Part shown: positions 5,993-13,238 of the stretch, piece by piece
Layout: every line of letters begins with the position of its first letter
Numbering within the stretch: position 1 is the stretch's first letter
Source of the DNA: an uncultured Sphingomonadaceae bacterium
GTDB lineage: Bacteria > Pseudomonadota > Alphaproteobacteria > Sphingomonadales > Sphingomonadaceae
Length of the DNA stretch: 13,238 nt
Direction: 5' to 3'
Assembly (NCBI GenBank): GCA_938016505.1
Contig: CALLWN010000027.1
Location: forward strand, 1 to 13,238
Made by a program: the position numbers and the translations under genes
Notes under the pieces: model-generated
What the model was told of the DNA's origin: nothing
Database searches by the model: none
What the model saw: only the letters and a program-made list of their open reading frames with translations

Positions 5993-7485
5993 AGATCAGC
6001 TTTCCCGAGACCGCGCCCGACTCCCCGGCGCTCGTGCTGTTCGCTGGCGAGGATGCAGCGCTGACGCCGGCTGCGGCCGAGGCAGACCGGGCGACCGGCG
6101 GCCAGCTCGGCCGCGCCATGAAGGCCGCGGCCTTCACTGGCAGGAAGGGCGCGCTCCTCGAGCTGCTCGCGCCTGCAGGCCTTCCGGCCGAGCGGCTGCT
6201 GCTGCTGGGGCTCGGCGCGCCCGCGAGGGCCGATGCCCATGTCTTCGCGGAGCTGGGCGGCAAGCTTGCCGAGCATCTCCAGCTGAAGGCCGACTCCGCG
6301 ACGGCCGACCTTTCCGGGCTCTCGGGCCTTGGCCTCCCCGTCGCCGAGGCGGCAGCGCATCTCGCGCTCGGCGCGGCGCTTCGCGGCTGGCGCCATGACC
6401 GCTGGAAGACGACGCTGAAGGACCATGAGAAGCCGAAGCTCGCCGCGCTTGCAGTCGCCGGAGCGCCCGGCGCCCAGGCCGCCTTCGCCCCGCTGGCGCA
6501 GGTGCGCGACGGCGTCTTTCTCACCCGGACCCTGGTGACCGAGCCGGCCAACATCATCTACCCCGAGAGCTTCGTCGAAAAGGTGGTGGCAGCGGCCAGC
6601 CCGCTCGGGCTTGCCGTCACCATCCTCGACGAGGCCGAGATGGCGCGGCTCGGCTTCGGCGCGCTCCTCGGCGTGGCGCAGGGCTCGGCGCGGCCGCCGC
6701 GCGTGATTGCGATGGAGTGGAACGGAACCGGGGACGAGGCGGCCACGCCCCTCCTCCTGGTCGGCAAGGGCGTCACCTTCGACACCGGGGGGATCTCGAT
6801 CAAGCCGGCCGCCGGCATGGAGGACATGAAGTGGGACATGGGCGGCGCGGCGGCGGTTGCCGGCGCCATGGTCGCGCTTGCGGGGCGCAAGGCGAAGGCG
6901 CGCGTGGTGGGCGTGTGCGCGCTGGTTGAAAACATGCCCGACGGCAAGGCCCAGCGGCCCGGCGACGTCGTCACCACCCATTCGGGCCAGACGGTCGAGG
7001 TCATCAACACCGATGCCGAGGGCCGGCTGGTGCTCTCGGATGCGATGTGGTGGGCGCAGGCGCGCTGGAAGCCCGACGTGATGCTCGATTTCGCAACGCT
7101 GACGGGCGCCATCATCATCAGCCTCGGCCATGACCATGCCGGCATGTTCGCAAACGATGACGGGCTGGCAGCCGCGCTCACGGCCGCCGGCGAGGTCTCG
7201 GGCGACCGGCTGTGGCGGATGCCGCTCGGCGAGAAGGGCAGCGCCCAGGACAAGCTGATCGACAGCGCGATCGCCGACATGAAGAATGTGGGGCCGCGCG
7301 AAGGCGGCTCGATCACTGCCGCCCAGTTCCTCCAGCGGTTCGTGGCAGACGGGGTGAAATGGGCCCATCTCGACATCGCCGGGGTGGTGTGGAAGGCGAA
7401 GGCGGGGGCCACCCACGACAAGGGCGCGACCGGCTTCGGGGTCAGGCTCATCGACCGGTTCGTCGCTGCCACGCGCGAGGGCTGA
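5989..7485 (+). CDS. pepA: Leucyl aminopeptidase PepA (peptidase family M17)
   Basis: A 498-residue cytosolic di-metal aminopeptidase that removes N-terminal residues and recycles peptides; E. coli PepA also binds DNA. The catalytic set is complete. Lys260 and Asp265 lie in VGKGVTFDTGGISIKP, which also holds catalytic Lys272. Asp283 lies in KWDMGGAAAV, and Asp342, Glu344 and Arg346 in the signature NTDAEGRL. Each is ten positions below the E. coli number. The N-terminal macro-like domain (1-165) is more variable. I chose the ATG at 5989 rather than 5983 because it forms the ATGA overlap with the upstream stop and has GAAGGA five bases before it. holC follows after 4 bases. The pepA-holC adjacency is common in proteobacteria and supports both calls. 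Confidence 0.96.
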   Translation: MKISFPETAPDSPALVLFAGEDAALTPAAAEADRATGGQLGRAMKAAAFTGRKGALLELLAPAGLPAERLLLLGLGAPARADAHVFAELGGKLAEHLQLKADSATADLSGLSGLGLPVAEAAAHLALGAALRGWRHDRWKTTLKDHEKPKLAALAVAGAPGAQAAFAPLAQVRDGVFLTRTLVTEPANIIYPESFVEKVVAAASPLGLAVTILDEAEMARLGFGALLGVAQGSARPPRVIAMEWNGTGDEAATPLLLVGKGVTFDTGGISIKPAAGMEDMKWDMGGAAAVAGAMVALAGRKAKARVVGVCALVENMPDGKAQRPGDVVTTHSGQTVEVINTDAEGRLVLSDAMWWAQARWKPDVMLDFATLTGAIIISLGHDHAGMFANDDGLAAALTAAGEVSGDRLWRMPLGEKGSAQDKLIDSAIADMKNVGPREGGSITAAQFLQRFVADGVKWAHLDIAGVVWKAKAGATHDKGATGFGVRLIDRFVAATREG

Positions 7486-7489
7486 GCCG

Positions 7490-7951
7490 GTGGGCGCAGC
7501 GGCCCCGGTCGAGATCGGCTTCTACCACTGCACCCGCAGGCCGGCGGTCGAAGTCGCGGTGCAGCTGGCGGCGCGCGCCTGGTCGGCGCGGCAGCGGCTT
7601 CTCATCATGGCCGCCGACGACCTGCTCGAGAGGCTCGACCGGGCCCTGTGGACCCAGGACCCGGCGAGCTTCCTCCCCCATGGCCGGGCCGGCGGGCCCC
7701 ATGAGGCGGAGCAGCCCATCCTGCTTGCCGGGGCGCCGGTGCCTGCCAACCGGGCCGAACTGCTGATGCTGGTGGAAGCCCCCCTGCCGGACCTTCCCCT
7801 GCCCTTCGCCCGCGCCTTCCACCTGTTCGACGATGGCAGCGGGGCGCACATGCGGGCGCGTGGCGAATGGAAGGCGCTCGCCGGAAACCCGCTTGTCACG
7901 CGCGTCTTCTGGAAGCAGGCGGAAACCGGCAAATGGGAGAAGCAGGCATGA
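7490..7951 (+). CDS. holC: DNA polymerase III chi subunit (HolC)
   Basis: A 153-residue replisome subunit. Chi binds psi and the C-terminal tail of single-strand-binding protein, linking the clamp loader to SSB-coated DNA. Family features are the opening EIGFYHCTRRPAVEVAVQLAARAW, RLLIMAADDLLERLDRALWTQDPASFLPHG, PILLAG, and RAFHLFDDGS near residue 112. Length matches the family (about 145-155). It starts with GTG four bases after the pepA stop, with AGGG placed inside the end of pepA as ribosome-binding site, so it is probably translated by coupling. The upstream pepA gene is its usual neighbour. A psi gene (holD) is not seen, as expected outside gammaproteobacteria. Confidence 0.92.
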   Translation: MGAAAPVEIGFYHCTRRPAVEVAVQLAARAWSARQRLLIMAADDLLERLDRALWTQDPASFLPHGRAGGPHEAEQPILLAGAPVPANRAELLMLVEAPLPDLPLPFARAFHLFDDGSGAHMRARGEWKALAGNPLVTRVFWKQAETGKWEKQA

Positions 7952-7990
7952 AGCGGGCGCCACTGAAGGGATCATGCTAGGCCCCCGGCC

Positions 7991-8848
7991 ATGAGCCATG
8001 TCCTCGCCGCGCCGCCGCCGGAGGCTGCGGCCGACTGGACCGTGCCGCAGCACTGGGAGCGGTTCACGGCCGCCGACCATGCGCGCTGGCGCACGCTCTT
8101 CGACCGGCAGATGCGGCTCCTGCCCGGCCGCGCCGCACCTGCCTTCCTCGACGGGCTCGCGAAGCTCGACCTGGCCGATGGCGTGCCCGATTTCCGCCGC
8201 CTCTCGGAGCGGCTGACGAGGCTGACGGGCTGGCAGGTGGTGGCCGTGCCGGGCCTGGTGCCAGACGAGATCTTCTTCGCCCATCTCGCCCGCCGCCGCT
8301 TCGTCGCCGGCAATTTCCTGCGCGACGAACGCCAGATGGACTATCTGGAAGAGCCGGACGTGTTCCACGACGTGTTCGGCCATGTGCCGATGCTCGCCCA
8401 CCCGGGGTTCGCCAACTACATGCAGGCCTATGGCGAAGGGGGTCTGCGTTCGATCGGCTTCGGGGCGCTCGACAAGCTGGCCCGGCTCTACTGGTACACG
8501 GTCGAGTTCGGCCTCGTCGAAACCGCGGAAGGCTTGCGCATCTATGGCGCGGGCATTGTCTCGTCTGCCGGCGAGAGCCGGTTCGCGCTCGAAAGCCCGA
8601 GCCCCAACCGGCTTGGTTTCGACCTCGTGCGGGTGATGCGCACCCGCTACCGGATCGACGCGTTCCAGCAGACCTACTTCGTCATCCCCTCGTTCGAGGC
8701 GCTGCTCGCCGCCACGCTCGAGACCGATTTCGCGCCGCTCTACGCCGAGCTTGCAGTGCGGCCCGATCTCGCCATCTCCGCGGTCCTGCCCGAGGACCGG
8801 GTCTTCACCCGCGGCACCCAGGCCGAGGCCGCGCCGCACGCGGCCTAG
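7991..8848 (+). CDS. phhA: Phenylalanine 4-hydroxylase (monomeric bacterial type)
   Basis: A 285-residue pterin-dependent, non-haem iron monooxygenase that converts phenylalanine to tyrosine with tetrahydropterin and O2. The iron triad is intact: His126 and His131 in [14 protein letters not shown], and Glu172 in [11 protein letters not shown]. These are 12 below the numbers in the Chromobacterium enzyme. The protein lacks a regulatory ACT domain, as usual for bacterial forms. The pterin dehydratase gene (phhB) needed to recycle the cofactor is not in this window. It sits 39 bases after holC in the same direction, so it may be read from the pepA-holC transcript or from its own promoter. Only a weak AGG lies before the ATG. 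The TAG stop overlaps the hslU stop inside CTAG. Confidence 0.96.
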   Translation: MSHVLAAPPPEAAADWTVPQHWERFTAADHARWRTLFDRQMRLLPGRAAPAFLDGLAKLDLADGVPDFRRLSERLTRLTGWQVVAVPGLVPDEIFFAHLARRRFVAGNFLRDERQMDYLEEPDVFHDVFGHVPMLAHPGFANYMQAYGEGGLRSIGFGALDKLARLYWYTVEFGLVETAEGLRIYGAGIVSSAGESRFALESPSPNRLGFDLVRVMRTRYRIDAFQQTYFVIPSFEALLAATLETDFAPLYAELAVRPDLAISAVLPEDRVFTRGTQAEAAPHAA

Positions 8849-10173
8849 AGGATGAACCTCGAGAGGTCGCTGTCGCGCGCGATCGCTGCGAGCTGGCGCT
8901 CGACATAGGCGGCATCGATGGTGAGCGAGCTGGTCTCGCCGGGATCGAACGACAGCTCCTCGAGGAGCTTCTCCATGACCGTTGCCAGCCGGCGCGCGCC
9001 GATATTCTCGACGCGCTCGTTCACCTCGGCAGCGATCCGGGCGATCGCCTCGATCCCGTCGGGCGCGAAGGCAAGCTCGACCCCCTCGGTTGCCATGAGT
9101 GCCACATATTGTCGGGTGAGCGAGGCCTCGGTGTCGGAGAGGATCGCGACGAAATCTTCCTTGGTGAGGCCTTTCAGCTCGACCCGGATGGGAAGCCGCC
9201 CTTGCAGCTCGGGCAGCAGATCGGCGGGTTTCGCCACATGGAAGGCGCCCGAGGCGATGAAGAGGATATGGTCGGTCTTGACCGGCCCGTACTTGGTCGA
9301 GACGGTCGTGCCCTCGATCAGCGGGAGGAGGTCGCGCTGCACCCCCTCGCGGCTGACCGAGCCGCCGCGGATGTCGGAGACGGCGATCTTGTCCACCTCG
9401 TCGAGGAAGACGATGCCATTGGCCTCGGCCGCCTTCACTGCCTCGCGGGTCAGCTCCTCGGTGTCGAGCCGGCGGTCGCTCTCCTCGTTGACCAGATGCT
9501 CCCAGGCGGCCTCGACCGGCATCTTGCGGCGCTTGGTCCGCCGCGCGCCCATCGCCTTGCCGAGCATCTCGCCGATGTTGATGACCTGGCCTGGCTGCAT
9601 GCCGGGCAGGTCGAAGGGGAGCGGGGGCCCGCCATCCTCGACCTCGATTTCGACTTCGCGGCCGGCCATCTGGCCGTCGAGGATCTTCTGGCGGAACGCG
9701 AGCCTGGTCGCCTCGCTCGCCTCCTTGCCGACCAGCGCGTCGATGAGCCGCTCGAGCGCCGCCGCCTCGGCGGCCTCGCGCACGGTCGCCCGGCGGCTGT
9801 CGCGCACCAGCCGGATCGCATCCTCGACAAGGTCGCGGATGATCGAGTCGACGTCGCGGCCGACATAGCCCACCTCGGTGAACTTGGTCGCCTCGACCTT
9901 CACGAACGGAGCCTCGGCAAGCTTCGCGAGCCTCCGCGCGATCTCGGTCTTGCCGCACCCCGTCGGCCCGATCATCCGGAGGTTCGTGGGCACCACCTCC
10001 TCGCGCAGCGCGGGGTCGAGCTGCTGGCGGCGCCAGCGGTTCCTAAGCGCGATGGCGACTGCCTTCTTGGCATCCTGCTGGCCGACGATGTGGCGGTCGA
10101 GCTGGGCGACGATGGCCTTCGGGGTCAGCGCCGCTGCGGGCGCGAAGGCAGCGGGCTCCGGCATCCGGTTCAT
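8845..10173 (-). CDS. hslU: ATP-dependent protease ATPase subunit HslU (ClpY)
   Basis: A 442-residue AAA+ unfoldase that forms hexamers capping HslV, unfolding substrates and feeding them into the protease chamber during heat stress and protein quality control. Walker A is GPTGCGKT at 69-76. The pore loop is GYVGRD at 102-107, the family-specific I-domain spans about 110-230, and Walker B is IVFLDEVDK at 254-262. Sensor and arginine-finger regions include [13 protein letters not shown] and the sensor-2 stretch NIGARRL. The C-terminus DSDLSRFIL is the conserved tail that inserts into HslV. The ATG at 10173 overlaps the hslV stop as ATGA, with GGGGAAG about 8 bases upstream. A second ATG three codons in is possible. 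Length is normal for the family. Confidence 0.97.
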   Translation of the reverse strand: MNRMPEPAAFAPAAALTPKAIVAQLDRHIVGQQDAKKAVAIALRNRWRRQQLDPALREEVVPTNLRMIGPTGCGKTEIARRLAKLAEAPFVKVEATKFTEVGYVGRDVDSIIRDLVEDAIRLVRDSRRATVREAAEAAALERLIDALVGKEASEATRLAFRQKILDGQMAGREVEIEVEDGGPPLPFDLPGMQPGQVINIGEMLGKAMGARRTKRRKMPVEAAWEHLVNEESDRRLDTEELTREAVKAAEANGIVFLDEVDKIAVSDIRGGSVSREGVQRDLLPLIEGTTVSTKYGPVKTDHILFIASGAFHVAKPADLLPELQGRLPIRVELKGLTKEDFVAILSDTEASLTRQYVALMATEGVELAFAPDGIEAIARIAAEVNERVENIGARRLATVMEKLLEELSFDPGETSSLTIDAAYVERQLAAIARDSDLSRFIL

Positions 10174-10733
10174 CCGATCACTTCCCCGGTGAGCTGGTCG
10201 TTGGTGTAGACGCAGATGTCGGCGGCGATCCGCATGGCCCGCCGGGCGATCGTCTCGGCGTCGTGGGGCGAGTCGGCAAGCGCGCGGGCGGCAGCAAGCG
10301 CATAGTTGCCGCCCGATCCGATTGCGGCGATGCCGTCATTGGGCTCGAGCACGTCGCCCGTCCCGGTCAGGATCAGGGTCACGTCGCGGTCGGCGACGAT
10401 CATCATGGCTTCCAGCCGGCGGAGATAGCGGTCCTGCCGCCAGTCCTTGGCAAGCTCCACCGCCGCGCGGGTGAGCTGGCCGGGATAGCGTTCGAGCTTG
10501 GCCTCAAGCCGCTCGAACAGGGTGAAGGCATCGGCCGTCGATCCGGCGAAACCGCCGATCACGCCGGCGGTGCCGTCCGGTCCGGGCGCGCCGATCCGGC
10601 GGACCTTGCGGGCATTGGGCTTGATGACGGTCTGGCCGAGGCTGACCTGGCCATCGCCGGCGACGACCACGCGGCCGCCCTTGCGCACGGAAAGGATGGT
10701 CGTGCCGTGCCACGTCTGGGGTTCGCTGTGCAG
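10170..10733 (-). CDS. hslV: ATP-dependent protease proteolytic subunit HslV (ClpQ), probable CTG start
   Basis: The threonine peptidase of the HslUV protease; two hexameric rings form a proteasome-like chamber. The nucleophile is the first Thr of [12 protein letters not shown], exposed after removal of a propeptide. Further family blocks are [74 protein letters not shown] and AADICVYTN. No ATG, GTG or TTG occurs in frame between the nucleophile and a point well inside the divergent gene. The only well-placed candidate is CTG at 10733, preceded by AAGGA with 7 bases spacing. It gives 187 residues and a 10-residue propeptide, as is typical of alphaproteobacterial HslV. A small insertion APGPDGTAG (49-57) lengthens one surface loop. 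Overlap with hslU indicates a single operon. Confidence 0.93.
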   Translation of the reverse strand: MHSEPQTWHGTTILSVRKGGRVVVAGDGQVSLGQTVIKPNARKVRRIGAPGPDGTAGVIGGFAGSTADAFTLFERLEAKLERYPGQLTRAAVELAKDWRQDRYLRRLEAMMIVADRDVTLILTGTGDVLEPNDGIAAIGSGGNYALAAARALADSPHDAETIARRAMRIAADICVYTNDQLTGEVIG

Positions 10734-10831
10734 GGGATGTTCCTTGTCTCGCTTGCGCTGCGATGTAGGAAGGCAACCCCGCCAGCGGAAGATGCTTCGC
10801 GCAGCAGCCCAGCTGTGGCATTGGCGCGCCC
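10734..10831. promoter_or_regulatory. Divergent intergenic region between hslV and the DUF2157 gene
   Basis: This 98-base gap is the largest in the window. On the minus strand it carries the hslV ribosome-binding site (TCCTT at 10741-10745 read on the plus strand). I looked for a sigma-32 heat-shock promoter toward hslV (CTTGAA with CCCAT-type -10) and did not find a convincing one. TTGCCT on the minus strand (near 10770-10775) could be a -35, but no -10 stands at the right distance. No Shine-Dalgarno is clear before the GTG at 10832. Confidence 0.4.
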
Positions 10832-11971
10832 GTGGCGCTGGAACGGGACCTCGCCCGGTGGGTCGCCGCCGGACTGATCGACGGCGCGACCGCTGGGCGG
10901 ATCCGCGCCCACGAGCAGGCGCTGGCGCGGCCGGTGTGGCGATGGGCCGTTGCCGCAACCGGCGTGCTCTCGGTCGGGCTTGGCCTTCTCCTGCTCGTCG
11001 CGGCCAACTGGGGCTCGATCCCGCCCCCGCTCAAGCTTGGCGGCCATCTGCTGCTTGCGGCAACGGCAGCCGCTGCGGTCGCGCTTGCCGGGCAGCGCGG
11101 ACAGCGCTGGACCGCCGAGGCGGCCCTGTTCCTGTTCGCCTGCCTCATCCTCGCCGGGCTGGCGCTGCACGCCCAAGTCTATCAGCTCGCGGGCCCGTCC
11201 TGGGAATTGCTCGTGGGGGCACTGCTTCTCTCCGGCCCGGCGCTCCTCCTCCACGGGCGAACCGCGCTCGCCGGTGCCGCACTTGCGCTCCTCGCCCTCG
11301 CCGCCGCGTTCGCCTTCCTGGTCGCGACGCCCGACCCGGGGATGCTGGGCCAGTGGCCACGTCTCCTGCCGGAATCGCTCGCGCTTGCCGCACCCCTCCT
11401 GCTGCTTGCGCTCGGGCTCTTGCCCGGCGGCATCCCTGATGCCGGCGTCGCCCGGCTGCTGCGCGCCGGGCCGCTGTGGCTGCTCGGGCTTGTCGCCTTC
11501 TTCCTGGCTCCGGTCGGCTGGCTGACCGATGTGGCCCCTGCAGACACGGTCCGCCTCGTGCCCCTGCTCATCGTGCCGCTGCCCGCGGCGGCGCTTGCCC
11601 TCCTTCTGAACCGGCGCCGGCCGCGCGTGCCGCCCCGGCTGCTCGCAGCACTGGTCGCGGGGCCGCTCACCGTGCTCGTGGCACCCCTCATCGTCGCGCA
11701 CCCCGCTGACACGCTGTGGGCCCGGTTGCTCGGCCTCGCCCTGACGCTCGTGGCGCTAGGCTGGATTGCGCACGCTGCGGCAGACGCCGGCTGGCGCTGG
11801 CTGTTCAACCTGGCGGTCGCGCTCGCGGCGCTCCGCCTCCTGGCTGCCTATTTCGAGCTGTTCGGCTCGCTTGCGACCACCGGTTTCGGCATGGTCGGCG
11901 GCGGCCTGCTGCTGATCGCGCTGGCCTTTGGCTGGCGCCGCGTCACCCGGGCCGGGCCAGCGGCGCCATGA
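10832..11971 (+). CDS. DUF2157 domain-containing polytopic membrane protein
   Basis: A 379-residue membrane protein of unknown function. The N-terminal 35 residues ([26 protein letters not shown]) are the soluble helical head typical of DUF2157. About twelve hydrophobic segments follow between residues 37 and 373, separated by very short loops, with basic patches such as NRRRPR and the C-terminal GWRRVTR. No catalytic motif or binding site is recognisable. It starts with GTG, the first permitted start in this frame after the divergent hslV start; no strong Shine-Dalgarno is seen, so the start is moderately sure. The stop overlaps the next gene as ATGA. DUF2157 genes are commonly followed by a GDYXXLXY-family gene, as here, which suggests a two-component membrane complex. 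The job of that complex is not known to me. Confidence 0.85.
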   Translation: MALERDLARWVAAGLIDGATAGRIRAHEQALARPVWRWAVAATGVLSVGLGLLLLVAANWGSIPPPLKLGGHLLLAATAAAAVALAGQRGQRWTAEAALFLFACLILAGLALHAQVYQLAGPSWELLVGALLLSGPALLLHGRTALAGAALALLALAAAFAFLVATPDPGMLGQWPRLLPESLALAAPLLLLALGLLPGGIPDAGVARLLRAGPLWLLGLVAFFLAPVGWLTDVAPADTVRLVPLLIVPLPAAALALLLNRRRPRVPPRLLAALVAGPLTVLVAPLIVAHPADTLWARLLGLALTLVALGWIAHAAADAGWRWLFNLAVALAALRLLAAYFELFGSLATTGFGMVGGGLLLIALAFGWRRVTRAGPAAP

Positions 11972-12528
11972 TCCGCTGGCTCCGCCTGCTCGCGCTCCTG
12001 GGCCCGGTCGTCGCGCTGGCGCTTCTGGTCGGCTGGCGCGAGACCGAGCTTCGCGGGGCGGCGGAATGGCGGATCCCGGTCACTGGTGTCGACCCGCTCG
12101 ACCAGCTGCGCGGCCGCCACCTGACGGTCCAGCTCGACTGGAGGCTCGAGGGCCCGGTCGGCGACTGCACTGCCGATGGCGGCTGCACGCTCTGCCTCGA
12201 GCAGCGCGCTGCGGCCGTGGTGGCGAGGGCCGACACGCCGGGCCGTGCCTGCCCGGCCCGGCTCGAGACCCGCCGCAGCCGGCTGACGGTCTGGCCCGGG
12301 GTTCCCGAGGCGGCCACCCCCGGGCCGGCGGAGGGAGGACCAGCCGCGCCCGCGCCTGCGCCGCCCCCCGGTCCGCCGCGCTTCGCAGCAACCGTCTTCG
12401 TGCCCGAAGCGCGCGCCGATGCGATCGATGCCGCGCTGCGCGACGGCCAGCCCACTGTCCTTGTCGCCCGGCTCACCCGCAGCGGCCGCCTCGTCGCCGA
12501 CCGGCTGGAGCCCGCGCCGCGCGGCTGA
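11968..12528 (+). CDS. GDYXXLXY-family membrane-anchored protein (divergent motif, cysteine-bearing)
   Basis: A 186-residue protein with one N-terminal hydrophobic segment (about 7-22) and a soluble, presumably periplasmic, remainder. After the membrane segment comes VDPLDQLRGRHLTVQLDW (41-58), which matches in position the defining DP..LRGDYxxLxY block of the family; the GDY motif itself has become GRH. Cys67, Cys73, Cys76 and Cys95 follow, spaced C-x5-C-x2-C-x18-C. A Pro/Ala/Gly-rich linker spans 117-138, and a small C-terminal domain 139-183. The ATG overlaps the DUF2157 stop (ATGA), so the two products are probably made together. Assignment rests on this partnership, the membrane topology and the position of the degenerate motif. 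Function is unknown. It ends 6 bases before the convergent oxidoreductase stop. Confidence 0.72.
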   Translation: MIRWLRLLALLGPVVALALLVGWRETELRGAAEWRIPVTGVDPLDQLRGRHLTVQLDWRLEGPVGDCTADGGCTLCLEQRAAAVVARADTPGRACPARLETRRSRLTVWPGVPEAATPGPAEGGPAAPAPAPPPGPPRFAATVFVPEARADAIDAALRDGQPTVLVARLTRSGRLVADRLEPAPRG

Positions 12529-12534
12529 TGCGGC

Positions 12535-13238
12535 TCAGGGCACCAGCACCAGCTTGCCGAAATTGCCGCCGGTGTAGAGCTCGGTGAGCACCTGCGGGAA
12601 GCTGTCGAGACCCTCGCGCACGTCCTCGACGGCAACGATGCTGCCATCGGCAAGGCCCTTTGCAATCTCGGCCCTCGCCTCGCCGTAGCGCGCGGCATGG
12701 TCGAACACGACAAAGCCCTCCATCCGCGCCCGCTGGACGAGCAGGTTCAGATAGTTGCGGGGGCCGCGGATGTTGGCGAAGTCATTGTAGCCCGAGATCG
12801 CCCCGCAGATGACGACCCGGGCCCGCCGGGCAAGCAGCGTCATCGCCGCCTCGAGGATCTCGCCGCCGACATTGTCGAAATAGACATTGATGCCGCCCGG
12901 CACTTCGGCGGCGAGCGCGGGGCGCACCGGCCCGGCCTTGTAGTCGATGCAGGCGTCTGCACCGAAACGGTCCACGACCAGCCGGCACTTCTCCGGCCCG
13001 CCGGCGATGCCCACCACCCGGCAGCCGTGGCGCCTGGCCAGCTGGACGACGAGCCCGCCGACCGCACCCGCCGCCGCCGAGACGACAACCGTCTCGCCCG
13101 GCTGTGCGGCGCCCACCTCGAACAGGCCGAACCAGGCGGTCATGCCGGCAATGCCGAGCACGCCGAGCCAGCGCGCAAACGGGGCAACCGCAAGGTCGAT
13201 CGCCTCGATGTCCTTCCCGCGCACGCAGGCGAGCTTCT
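12535..13238 (-). CDS. NADP-dependent MDR-family oxidoreductase (CurA / leukotriene B4 dehydrogenase-like), N-terminus beyond window
   Basis: About 234 C-terminal residues of a zinc-independent medium-chain reductase, a family that reduces enone or alkenal double bonds with NADPH. The frame is open to the window edge, and roughly the first 105 residues of a usual 335-345 are missing. Visible blocks are LGVLGIAGMTAWFGLFEVG, ETVVVSAAAGAVGGLVVQLAR (nucleotide-binding AAAGAVG turn), GCRVVGIAGGPEKC, FGADACIDYK, INVYFDNVGGEILEAAM, RARVVICGAISGYN and the ending YTGGNFGKLVLVP. The order and spacing fit the CurA/YncB-like branch rather than zinc alcohol dehydrogenases, since no Zn-ligand cysteine cluster is seen in the visible part. 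The visible GTG at 13224 is internal, because coding sequence continues upstream (KLAC). Substrate is unknown. Confidence 0.88.
   Translation of the reverse strand, partial: KLACVRGKDIEAIDLAVAPFARWLGVLGIAGMTAWFGLFEVGAAQPGETVVVSAAAGAVGGLVVQLARRHGCRVVGIAGGPEKCRLVVDRFGADACIDYKAGPVRPALAAEVPGGINVYFDNVGGEILEAAMTLLARRARVVICGAISGYNDFANIRGPRNYLNLLVQRARMEGFVVFDHAARYGEARAEIAKGLADGSIVAVEDVREGLDSFPQVLTELYTGGNFGKLVLVP

Noticed and set aside
7448..9958. 836-codon open frame on the minus strand over hslU, phhA, holC and pepA
   Set aside because: Its Arg/Gly-rich product has no recognisable domain, and the true genes on both strands in this stretch show complete catalytic motifs.
10734..10831. Heat-shock (sigma-32) promoter for hslVU
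   Set aside because: No pair of elements near CTTGAA and CCCAT at the right spacing could be found on the minus strand.
10734..10958. Upstream extension of hslV to an ATG at 10958
   Set aside because: The added 75 residues are Arg/Pro-rich without family likeness and would overlap the 5' end of the divergent DUF2157 gene; the CTG at 10733 has a proper ribosome-binding site.
1..13238. CRISPR array, tRNA, insertion sequence, defence or biosynthetic cluster
   Set aside because: No spaced direct repeats, tRNA-like folds, transposase or nuclease motifs were seen; every stretch is accounted for by housekeeping genes.

Overview
This is a very GC-rich, tightly packed chromosomal segment that looks like an alphaproteobacterium, most probably a member of the Sphingomonadales. 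That placement is inferred from the protein style (HslV with a short propeptide, HslU, PhhA, the QVH-type dihydroorotase, a DUF2157/GDYXXLXY pair) and was not checked against a database. Fifteen protein genes fill almost the whole window. Thirteen are complete; galU is cut by the left edge and the MDR oxidoreductase by the right edge. I see no tRNA, rRNA, CRISPR array, insertion sequence or phage gene. No gap reaches 300 bases; the largest is about 98 bases.

Layout, left to right. (+) the 3' part of galU (UDP-glucose synthesis), then a compact Met8-type siroheme synthase that overlaps it by one base. (-) qmcA-nfeD, a stomatin/SPFH membrane protein and its NfeD partner. (+) a CitE/malyl-CoA-lyase-like protein, convergent with (-) ygfZ (folate-dependent Fe-S assembly factor). 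(+) pyrC-like dihydroorotase, pepA and holC, chained by an ATGA overlap and a 4-base gap, then phhA (phenylalanine 4-hydroxylase), convergent with (-) hslV-hslU, the two-subunit ATP-dependent protease. (+) a roughly 12-TM DUF2157 protein coupled to a small GDYXXLXY-family membrane-anchored protein, convergent with (-) an NADP-dependent MDR oxidoreductase.

The genes form small functional pairs (SPFH with NfeD, HslV with HslU, DUF2157 with GDYXXLXY) set among unrelated housekeeping enzymes. I do not see a defence, mobile or biosynthetic system. Gene packing is extreme. Several neighbours overlap by ATGA, and two convergent pairs share the same palindromic CTAG as overlapping stop codons.

The points most worth a second look are: a probable CTG start codon for hslV; a siroheme synthase with a shortened Rossmann domain and what looks like a vestigial uroporphyrinogen methyltransferase tail; the near-exclusive placement of CTAG at gene boundaries; and a divergent, cysteine-bearing GDYXXLXY protein.
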